From Actinomycetes bacterium (GTDB lineage: Bacteria; Actinomycetota; Actinomycetes; Mycobacteriales; Mycobacteriaceae): a stretch of DNA of 5,628 nucleotides. The position numbers and the translations under genes were made by a program. The DNA lies in the NCBI GenBank assembly GCA_023416315.1, contig JAEZIA010000014.1, forward strand, positions 1 to 5,628. The letters run 5' to 3'. Below are positions 1 through 4,795 of the stretch, piece by piece. Under the pieces are notes generated by a model that made no database searches, had not been told where the DNA came from, and worked only from the letters and a program-made list of their open reading frames with translations. Position 1 is the first letter of the stretch, and each line of letters starts with the position of its first letter.

Positions 1-512
1 CCGCCGGCGGCGAGCGCCTCGGCCAGCGTCGCCCCGTCGGCGCCCCACTGCTGCACGGCGTCGGCGACGGCCTGCAGCACCGACACGATCGTTCCCGCGA
101 TCAGCTGGCCGCCCATCGACGACACCACCAGCCCGACGGCATGCCGCAGCGCCGCGCCCAACAGGACCGCGTCGATGTCGGCCAGAAACCCGTCGGTGTC
201 GGAAGCGGCCGATGCGGTGACGTCGGCCAGGCCCCGCAGGATCTGGGAGAGGATCACCCCGGAATTACCGCGGGCGCCGTGCAGCGCGCCTTCGGCCAGC
301 GCGGCGGTCAGCGCACTGACGTCCGTTGTTTCCGTCGCCTCCACCGCCGTCAGCGCCGCACGCATGGTGAACAGAAGGTTCGTACCGGTGTCGGAATCGG
401 CCACCGGGAACACGTTGAGCCGGTTGATCTCGTCGGTATGGGTGATCAGGTCGCCGACCGCGGTATGAGCCCAGTCGCGCAGGGCAGATGCGTCCAGCCG
501 CCGGTCCGGCAT
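1..512 (-). CDS. DAK2-domain protein (FakA/YloV-like kinase subunit), N-terminal 170 residues, 3' end outside window
   Basis: The reading frame is open from an ATG at 512 to the left edge, giving the first 170 residues of a protein whose family is usually about 450-550 residues long. The DhaL/DAK2 nucleotide-binding fold is recognisable by LNVFPVADSDTGTN at residues 32-45, where D39 and D41 are the expected metal-binding aspartates, and by GARGNSGVILSQ at 79-90. Family knowledge: DhaL-type domains bind ATP-Mg, and in FakA of Firmicutes this domain phosphorylates fatty acids presented by a DegV-type FakB partner in the cytoplasm. That role is inference for this protein. The start is supported by a strong AGGAGGT ribosome site ending five bases before the ATG. 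In mycobacteria, recG usually lies downstream, which would be off the left edge. The middle residue of the usual D-G-D-T-G motif is serine here. The family call is secure; the substrate is not. Confidence 0.93.
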   Translation of the reverse strand, partial: MPDRRLDASALRDWAHTAVGDLITHTDEINRLNVFPVADSDTGTNLLFTMRAALTAVEATETTDVSALTAALAEGALHGARGNSGVILSQILRGLADVTASAASDTDGFLADIDAVLLGAALRHAVGLVVSSMGGQLIAGTIVSVLQAVADAVQQWGADGATLAEALAAG

Positions 513-549
513 CGGCACCTCCTCGCGATCCCAGGCCGACCACGCGGCG

Positions 550-570
550 TTGTCGCGCCAGCCTATCCAG
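550..570 (-). promoter_or_regulatory. weak candidate -10 region for the DAK2 gene
   Basis: On the minus strand the divergent spacer contains TAGGCT, reading leftwards within plus positions 559-564, about 45 bases upstream of the DAK2 ATG. A second TAnnnT box, TACCAT, lies at 612-617. Neither has a convincing -35 box at normal spacing, so this is only a pointer to where the promoter could lie in the 273-base divergent region. Confidence 0.2.
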
Positions 571-677
571 TCCGCCTGACACCGCGGTGCCAGCGCGGCC
601 CACCCCGGTGGAATGGTAGCCTTCTCCCAGGTCAAGAGCATTTGCGCGGATTCGCGGGAGCGTCGCGACGACGCATT

Positions 678-707
678 TTGGCGTTCGGTTCGCCGGACGG
701 CTATCCT
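678..707 (+). promoter_or_regulatory. candidate sigma-A-type promoter of rpmB
   Basis: TTGGCG at 678-683 and TATCCT at 702-707 are separated by 18 bases and fit the mycobacterial housekeeping pattern (loose -35, TAnnnT at -10). Transcription would start near 714 and give a leader of about 70 bases before the rpmB start at 786. The call rests on motif match and position only. Confidence 0.45.
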
Positions 708-785
708 GGTCAGGTTGTCGGGTCACCCGTCGTTCGGTCGTTGGCCCCCGGACAAAGTTCGACTACTGACTTAGAGGAGTTCTAC

Positions 786-980
786 ATGGCTGCCGTGTGC
801 GATATCTGCGGAAAGGGCCCCGGCTTCGGCAAGTCGGTGTCGCATTCCCATCGCCGGACCAGCCGCCGGTGGAACCCGAACATCCAGACCGTGCACGCTG
901 TCACCCGCCCGGGTGGCAACAAGCACCGCGTCAACGTGTGCACCTCCTGCCTGAAGGCCGGCAAGGTCTCCCGCGGCTAG
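786..980 (+). CDS. rpmB: 50S ribosomal protein L28, zinc-binding (C+) form
   Basis: The gene encodes 64 residues, the usual size for bL28, a component of the large ribosomal subunit. The N-terminus MAAVCDICGKGPGFGK and the central SHSHRRTSRRWNPNIQ segment are typical of L28. Two CxxC pairs, C5/C8 and C52/C55, form the zinc ribbon of the cysteine-containing version. Actinobacteria often also carry cysteine-free paralogues made under zinc shortage; this copy is the zinc-dependent one. The start is fixed by AGGAG at 775-779, six bases before the ATG. The same frame stays open far upstream to 141, but that extension is antisense to the DAK2 gene and is not coding. The gene diverges from DAK2 and is probably monocistronic, ending just before a symmetric hairpin shared with convergent ung. 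Confidence 0.97.
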   Translation: MAAVCDICGKGPGFGKSVSHSHRRTSRRWNPNIQTVHAVTRPGGNKHRVNVCTSCLKAGKVSRG

Positions 981-989
981 ATCGCCAGC

Positions 990-1038
990 GATTTCGGCGC
1001 GTTTTCGTTCGCTCAGCGGCGGTTTGCGCGCCGAAATC
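990..1038. terminator. symmetric hairpin between convergent rpmB and ung, likely bidirectional terminator
   Basis: A perfect 12-base inverted repeat, GATTTCGGCGCG at 990-1001 and its complement at 1027-1038, is centred on base 1014. A second dyad, CGCT-C-AGCG at 1010-1018, has exactly the same centre. The remaining 8-base flanks on each side form a T-rich internal loop with little pairing. Two further pairs, 987/1041 and 988/1040, extend the outer stem past a mismatch, so the stem touches the ung stop codon. No U-tract follows on either strand. Such U-poor hairpins are proposed as terminators in mycobacteria. The position between two convergent stops supports this role. Confidence 0.72.
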
Positions 1039-1040
1039 AC

Positions 1041-1736
1041 TTAGGGCAGCCGCCAGTCGATCGGCTCGGCTCCCATCCCGGCCAGTAGTTCGTTGGCCCG
1101 GCTGAACGGTCGCGACCCGAAGAATCCCCGTGACGCCGAGAGCGGCGAGGGATGCGGCGACTCGATCGCCACACAGCGATGGCCGCCTTCGGCGAGCATC
1201 GGTTTCAGCGTCGACGCGTCACGCCCCCACAGAATCGCCACCATCGGCTGATTCCGGGCGACCAGTGCCCGGATCGCGCATTCGGTGACCGCCTCCCAAC
1301 CCTTGCCCCGATGCGACGCCGGGGTGCCGGGCCGGACCGTCAGCACCCTGTTGAGCAACATCACGCCGCGTTGCGACCAGGTGGTGAGATCGCCGGTGGA
1401 CGGCTGCGGATAGCCCAGGTCTGCGGTGTACTCGGTGAAGATATTGGCCAGGCTGCGTGGCAGCGGGCGCACGTCGGGGGCCACCGAGAAGCTCAGGCCC
1501 ACCGCATGCCCCGGCGTTGGGTACGGATCCTGGCCGACGATCAGCACCCGCACGTCGCTGAACGGAAACGTGAACGCCCGCAGCACGTTCGGACCGGCAG
1601 GCAGATACCGCTGGCCGGCGGCGATCTCGTCGCGCAAAAAGTGGCCCATGCGGGTGACCTGGTCAGCAACCGGGGCGAGCGCCCGCGCCCACCCTTCCTC
1701 GACGAGTTCGGACAGCGGCCGGGCGGTGGTTGTCAC
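1041..1736 (-). CDS. ung: uracil-DNA glycosylase, family 1
   Basis: The gene encodes 231 residues, matching the roughly 225-230 of bacterial Ung. The enzyme removes uracil from DNA after cytosine deamination or dUTP incorporation, the first step of base-excision repair; this matters in a G+C-rich genome. The water-activating loop GQDPYP is at residues 68-73 with D70 as the catalytic base. The region around LLNRVLTV follows. The DNA-intercalation loop HPSPLS is at 195-200 with catalytic H195. The frame is open further upstream to 1826, but that part overlaps the end of thiL. The GTG at 1736 gives an N-terminus, then TARPLSELVE, that matches the M. tuberculosis protein as I recall it, and it has a modest TTAGGT eight bases upstream. 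The gene starts 22 bases after the thiL stop, so the two are probably co-transcribed. Confidence 0.97.
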   Translation of the reverse strand: MTTTARPLSELVEEGWARALAPVADQVTRMGHFLRDEIAAGQRYLPAGPNVLRAFTFPFSDVRVLIVGQDPYPTPGHAVGLSFSVAPDVRPLPRSLANIFTEYTADLGYPQPSTGDLTTWSQRGVMLLNRVLTVRPGTPASHRGKGWEAVTECAIRALVARNQPMVAILWGRDASTLKPMLAEGGHRCVAIESPHPSPLSASRGFFGSRPFSRANELLAGMGAEPIDWRLP

Positions 1737-1758
1737 GCAGGTCAACCTAACGCAACCG

Positions 1759-2715
1759 CTAGTCGAAGGATTGCCAGCCCGCCGGGCCGTCCCATCGCCG
1801 CCCGTCCACCAGGACCTCGGGCGCACCGGCGCGCACCGTGCCGATCACCCGCCAGCCCGGCGGCACCGCGCCGGGAAAACACGCGACCAGACAATGATCT
1901 TCACCACCGGCCAACACCAGCGCCCACGGGTCGGCACCGGTGGCGGCGGCCGCGTCGGCGACGGCGTCGACATCGGCTCGCAGCGCGTCCGCAGCCAGGT
2001 CGATGACGACTCCGGAGCTGTCGGCGATGTGGCCGAGATCGGCGAGCAGCCCATCGGAGACATCGGTCATCGCCTGCGCCCCGGCGTCGGCCGCAGCGAC
2101 GCCCTGCCCGTAGGGCGGGCGCGGGACCACATGCCTGCGCCGCAGTTCGCTGAACTCATCGATCTGCTTGTGCCACAACAGGTATCCGGCGGCAGAGCGG
2201 CCGAGATCGCCGGCAACGGCAACCACCGATCCGGCTCTCGCACCGCTGCGCAGCACCGGCGCACGGCCACCGAGATCACCGAACGCCGTCACCGAGACCA
2301 CCCACTGCGGGCTGGCGACCAGATCCCCGCCGACGATTCCGGCGCCCAGCGCGCCGGCCTCCTGCCACATCCCGTCGGCCAGTTCCTGCGCCCGCGATGC
2401 GGCGGTCTCGGTCGGAGCGCCGAAGGCGACGACGAACGCACAGCTGTGCGCACCCATCGACTCGATGTCGGCGGCGTTCTGCGCGATGGCCTTTCGGCCG
2501 ACCTCCTGTGGTGTCGACCAGTCCAGCCGGAAGTGACGCCCTTCGACCAGCATGTCGGTGGTGACCACCGCCCGACCGTCGGGCATGGCCACGACCGCCG
2601 CGTCGTCGCCGGGTCCCACACTGACGCCGGCGGGCTGAACGCGGCCGGTGACCAGCCGGTCGATCATCGGGAACTCGCCGAGTTGGCGCAAGGTGGGTTC
2701 GCCGACGTCGGCCAC
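1759..2715 (-). CDS. thiL: thiamine-monophosphate kinase
   Basis: ThiL uses ATP to phosphorylate thiamine monophosphate to thiamine diphosphate, the last step of cofactor synthesis. The protein has 318 residues, in the usual range. Visible family motifs are GPGDDAAVV at residues 34-42 (metal and ATP binding), TTDMLVEGRHF at 52-62, GGDLV at 129-133, DVSDGL at 218-223 and GGEDH at 270-274, giving the complete AIRS/PurM-type kinase fold with no lost key residue. The frame stays open to an upstream start at 2811. I chose GTG at 2715 because it follows an AGGAGGAGG ribosome site and gives a start close to the conserved TLRQLGEF segment. ung follows 22 bases downstream in the probable operon. The upstream leader contains two hairpins that may affect expression. 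Confidence 0.96.
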   Translation of the reverse strand: MADVGEPTLRQLGEFPMIDRLVTGRVQPAGVSVGPGDDAAVVAMPDGRAVVTTDMLVEGRHFRLDWSTPQEVGRKAIAQNAADIESMGAHSCAFVVAFGAPTETAASRAQELADGMWQEAGALGAGIVGGDLVASPQWVVSVTAFGDLGGRAPVLRSGARAGSVVAVAGDLGRSAAGYLLWHKQIDEFSELRRRHVVPRPPYGQGVAAADAGAQAMTDVSDGLLADLGHIADSSGVVIDLAADALRADVDAVADAAAATGADPWALVLAGGEDHCLVACFPGAVPPGWRVIGTVRAGAPEVLVDGRRWDGPAGWQSFD

Positions 2716-2723
2716 GAGGTCTG

Positions 2724-2733
2724 CCCTCCTCCT
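2724..2733 (-). promoter_or_regulatory. strong ribosome binding site deciding the thiL GTG start
   Basis: The minus strand reads AGGAGGAGGG here, with a core about nine bases before GTG at 2715. This supports the short thiL form over the longer frame beginning at 2811. The first three bases of the site are also part of a small hairpin at 2731-2743. Confidence 0.7.
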
Positions 2734-2781
2734 GTCGCACAGGCTGATCGGGGCGCCAACCTGCGGTAGGTTTGGGCCCTG
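2731..2781 (-). promoter_or_regulatory. two hairpins in the presumed thiL 5' leader / thiL-RAM divergent region
   Basis: The larger hairpin spans 2749-2781. GGGC-CC-AACCT pairs with AGGTT-GG-GCCC around a GCGGT loop, with single-base bulges at 2755 and 2773: 11 Watson-Crick pairs plus a weaker base. The smaller one pairs 2731-2735 (CCTGT) with 2739-2743 (ACAGG) and takes in the first bases of the thiL ribosome site. Both would be transcribed in the thiL leader if the start site is near 2785. Alternatively, the larger dyad could be an operator between the divergent promoters. I see no TPP-riboswitch signature. Confidence 0.4.
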
Positions 2782-2791
2782 CCGAACGCCC

Positions 2792-2797
2792 AGTCTA
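2792..2797 (-). promoter_or_regulatory. candidate -10 box for thiL
   Basis: The minus strand reads TAGACT, which fits TAnnnT, and would place the thiL transcript start near 2785 with a leader of about 70 bases. No good -35 box lies at 17-18 bases upstream. For the opposite direction, TAGGTT at 2767-2772 is an equally tentative -10 for the RAM-domain gene and would overlap the hairpin. Confidence 0.28.
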
Positions 2798-2829
2798 GGG
2801 CGGCACTGCACAGCGACGGCGATCGAGAC

Positions 2830-2835
2830 GAGGAG
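2830..2835 (+). promoter_or_regulatory. ribosome binding site of the RAM-domain gene
   Basis: GAGGAG lies seven bases before the first of two tandem GTG codons (2843) and ten before the second. Its spacing favours the first codon and excludes the longer upstream frame. Confidence 0.55.
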
Positions 2836-2842
2836 ACGACGG

Positions 2843-3079
2843 GTGGTGGAGGCCTACATGCTGATCCAGACCGAGGTCGGCCGCGCCGAGGTCGTCGCCA
2901 AGCAGGTGGCCGCGCTGCCCGGCGTGTTGTCGTCGGAGTACGTGACCGGACCGTATGACGTGGTCGTGCGCGTCGGTTCCACCAGCCAGGAGGACCTGAC
3001 CACCACGGTGGTGCCCCGCGTGCAGCAGATTGCGGGGATCACCCGGACCCTGACCTGTCCGATCGCCGATGCCGACTGA
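2843..3079 (+). CDS. stand-alone Lrp/AsnC ligand-binding (RAM) domain protein
   Basis: The 78-residue product is a single RAM/AsnC effector-binding domain with no helix-turn-helix. The order fits the beta-alpha-beta-beta-alpha-beta fold: strand AYMLIQT (4-10), helix around 15-25, strand GVLSSEYVTG (27-36), strand YDVVVRV (38-44), helix around 48-62 and strand GITRTLTCPI (65-74). In full-length Lrp proteins this domain binds amino acids and drives oligomer assembly. Stand-alone versions are known, but their roles are mostly undefined. Two tandem GTG codons occur at 2843 and 2846; the first is chosen because AGGAG ends seven bases upstream and it yields M-V-E-A-Y. The longer frame back to 2648 is antisense to thiL and is rejected. 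The stop overlaps the start of the DUF3515 gene by 11 bases, implying translational coupling. Confidence 0.88.
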   Translation: MVEAYMLIQTEVGRAEVVAKQVAALPGVLSSEYVTGPYDVVVRVGSTSQEDLTTTVVPRVQQIAGITRTLTCPIADAD

Positions 3080-3632
3080 GCCGTTACCCATCGCCGAAGA
3101 CAGCGAGCCGGACGGCCCGCCCCGGGCCTTCCTGATCGCGGCGGTGGTGGTGGCGGTACTGGCCGTCGCCGCCGTCCTGGGCATCGCGGCCACCCGCCGG
3201 GCGCCGGTCCAGCCGGTCGTCATCGCCTCGGTGCCGGCACCACAGGCGGATTCCCCTTCCTGCAAAGAGATGCTCGACGCGCTGCCCGAAAACCTCGGCG
3301 AATTCCACCGCGTCGCCGCGGCGGAGCCCGTGCCGCCCGGTACCGCGGCGTGGCGCGGCGCGGCCGACAACTATCCGGTTATCTTGCGGTGCGGTATCGG
3401 CCGTCCTGCCGAGTTCGTGGTCGGCTCCCCCATCCAGCTGGTCAACACGGTCCAGTGGTTCCGGCTCGACGACGCCGAGATCGACCGCAGCACCTGGGTC
3501 ACCGTGGACCGGCCGGTGTACGTGGCGCTGACGCTGCCCAAAGAGTCCGGGCCGACTCCGATTCAGGCGTTATCGGATCTGATCGCGCGCACGATGCCGA
3601 CCGTGCCGATCGATCCGAACCCGCCGCGCTGA
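3069..3632 (+). CDS. DUF3515 family membrane-anchored protein
   Basis: The product has 187 residues and resembles the actinobacterial DUF3515 family (counterpart, from memory, of M. tuberculosis Rv2980). Its function is unknown. A short acidic, proline-rich cytoplasmic tail (1-18) is followed by one hydrophobic helix at about 20-41 ending in TRR, and then an extracytoplasmic domain. There is no lipobox, and no clear cleavage site can be stated, so a signal anchor is more likely than secretion. C65 (SCKEML) and C108 (ILRCG) are the only cysteines and could form a disulfide outside the membrane. W95, the GSPIQLVNTVQWF segment and STWVTVDRPVYVAL look like core motifs. The ATG lies inside the end of the RAM-domain gene and has no good ribosome site of its own, which fits coupling. 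Its stop is one base from that of convergent ddlA. Confidence 0.85.
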   Translation: MPTEPLPIAEDSEPDGPPRAFLIAAVVVAVLAVAAVLGIAATRRAPVQPVVIASVPAPQADSPSCKEMLDALPENLGEFHRVAAAEPVPPGTAAWRGAADNYPVILRCGIGRPAEFVVGSPIQLVNTVQWFRLDDAEIDRSTWVTVDRPVYVALTLPKESGPTPIQALSDLIARTMPTVPIDPNPPR

Positions 3633-3633
3633 G

Positions 3634-4737
3634 TCAGCGCAGACCGGTGCCGCGGGCCAGCGCGGTCTCGACCATGGTGCCCACCAGCGTCGGATAGTCG
3701 ATGCCGCTGGCACCCCACATCCGCGGGTACATCGAGATCGTGGTGAAGCCGGGCATCGTGTTGATCTCGTTGACCACCGGGCCATCCTCGGTGAGGAAGA
3801 AGTCGACCCGCGCGAGCCCCTGGCAGTCCAGCGCATTGAATGTGCGAATCGCCAAGTGCCGCAGTTCATCTGCGACATCGTCGTCGATCTTGGCGGGCAC
3901 GTCGAGCTCGGCGCCGTCGTCGAGGTACTTGGTGGCGAAGTCGTAGAAGCCGTCTTCGCGCCCCTGGATCCCGGCCACCCTGATCTCACCGATGGCGCTG
4001 GCTTGCACTGAGCCGTCCGGGAATTCGAGGACACCGCATTCGAGTTCGCGGCCCTCGATGGCGGCCTCGATGATCACCTTGGGATCGTGTCTGCGGGCAT
4101 CGGCGATCGCGGCGGGCAGCTCGTCGGGGCTCATGACCCGGTTCACTCCGATCGACGATCCGCCACGCGCGGGCTTGACGAACATCGGAAAGCCAAGGCG
4201 CATGATGTCATCAAGCGTCGGCGCCTTCTCCTGCGGCCGCAGCACCACGTAGTCGCCGATCGGCAGGCCCTCGACAGCCAGCAGCTTCTTGGTGAACTCC
4301 TTATCCATGCCTGCCGCGCTGGCCAGCACGCCTGCCCCGACGTACGGCACGCCCGCGAGCTCCAGCAGCCCCTGGATGGTGCCGTCCTCGCCGTAGGGTC
4401 CGTGCAGGATCGGGAAGACCACGTCGACCGCCGTCAGCACCTCACCGGCGGCCTGGCCCAAAGACACCAGCTCGCCGCGCCGCATCGGGTCGGCCGGTAA
4501 CGCCAGCGCGGTGCCCGACTCGCCGCTGACTTCAGGCAGTTGCCGGTCGGTGATGGCGAGGGTCTCCGGCTTGCCGTCGGTCAGCACCCACGAGCCCTGC
4601 GGGGTGATGCCCACCGCCACGACCTCGAAGCGCTCCGGGTCGAGGTTCCGCAGAATGCTGCCGGCTGACACGCAGGAGATGGCGTGTTCGGAGCTGCGGC
4701 CCCCGTAGACGACGGCGACGCGGATACGAGAAGTCAC
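3634..4737 (-). CDS. ddlA: D-alanine--D-alanine ligase
   Basis: This ATP-grasp ligase joins two D-alanines to make the dipeptide used in peptidoglycan precursors in the cytoplasm; it is a target of D-cycloserine. The 367 residues match mycobacterial Ddl (about 370). Visible motifs are GGRSSEHAIS at 12-21 (E17, S24 region for the first D-alanine), HGPYGEDGT at 112-120, MDKEFTKKLL near 144-153, KPARGGSSIGV in the ATP-grasp lid, ATKYLDD in the active-site loop, ARVDFF at 309-314 (D312 metal ligand) and NEINTMPGFT at 323-332. The GTG start is certain, because an in-frame TAG lies two codons upstream and the conserved RVAVVYGG begins at residue 6. No ribosome site precedes it. The PLP enzyme gene lies 58 bases upstream on the same strand, so both a shared transcript and an own promoter are possible. 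Confidence 0.97.
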   Translation of the reverse strand: MTSRIRVAVVYGGRSSEHAISCVSAGSILRNLDPERFEVVAVGITPQGSWVLTDGKPETLAITDRQLPEVSGESGTALALPADPMRRGELVSLGQAAGEVLTAVDVVFPILHGPYGEDGTIQGLLELAGVPYVGAGVLASAAGMDKEFTKKLLAVEGLPIGDYVVLRPQEKAPTLDDIMRLGFPMFVKPARGGSSIGVNRVMSPDELPAAIADARRHDPKVIIEAAIEGRELECGVLEFPDGSVQASAIGEIRVAGIQGREDGFYDFATKYLDDGAELDVPAKIDDDVADELRHLAIRTFNALDCQGLARVDFFLTEDGPVVNEINTMPGFTTISMYPRMWGASGIDYPTLVGTMVETALARGTGLR

Positions 4738-4746
4738 AACCTAGAG

Positions 4747-4752
4747 AGGCTA
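4747..4752 (-). promoter_or_regulatory. candidate -10 box for a nearly leaderless ddlA transcript
   Basis: The minus strand reads TAGCCT, fitting TAnnnT. A start site seven bases further on, at G4740, would leave only about three bases before the GTG at 4737. The absence of a Shine-Dalgarno sequence is consistent with leaderless initiation, which is common in mycobacteria. A second box, TAGCGT, lies about 13 bases further upstream and would give a leader of roughly 20-25 bases. Confidence 0.35.
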
Positions 4753-4795
4753 CAGCCCACACGCTATCGGCACGATTTGATGCCGTGAGCTGGGG

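Noticed and set aside
683..698. GTTCGG-TTCG-CCGGAC hairpin in the rpmB promoter spacer
   Set aside because: It lies between the proposed -35 and -10 boxes, so it would not be transcribed with rpmB, and six-base stems are expected by chance in such G+C-rich DNA.
141..785. Upstream extension of the rpmB frame by 215 codons
   Set aside because: It is antisense to the DAK2 gene, the known L28 size is about 64 residues, and a good ribosome site precedes the ATG at 786.
1426..2769. A 447-codon rightward open frame across ung and thiL
   Set aside because: It is antisense to two clearly recognised genes, has low-complexity Arg/Gly/Ala/Pro-rich composition and matches no family. Long antisense frames are common at this G+C content.
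2716..2811. Longer thiL N-terminus from 2811
   Set aside because: The extra 32 residues show no conserved features and the strong ribosome site lies downstream, before GTG 2715.
2716..2842. TPP riboswitch upstream of thiL
   Set aside because: I looked for the conserved CUGAGA and the ACC-CUGAUC type elements and did not find them in order. The leader is also probably too short.
4768..4785. CGGCA/TGCCG inverted repeat between the PLP enzyme gene and ddlA
   Set aside because: A five-base stem with an eight-base loop and no U-tract is too weak to call a terminator.
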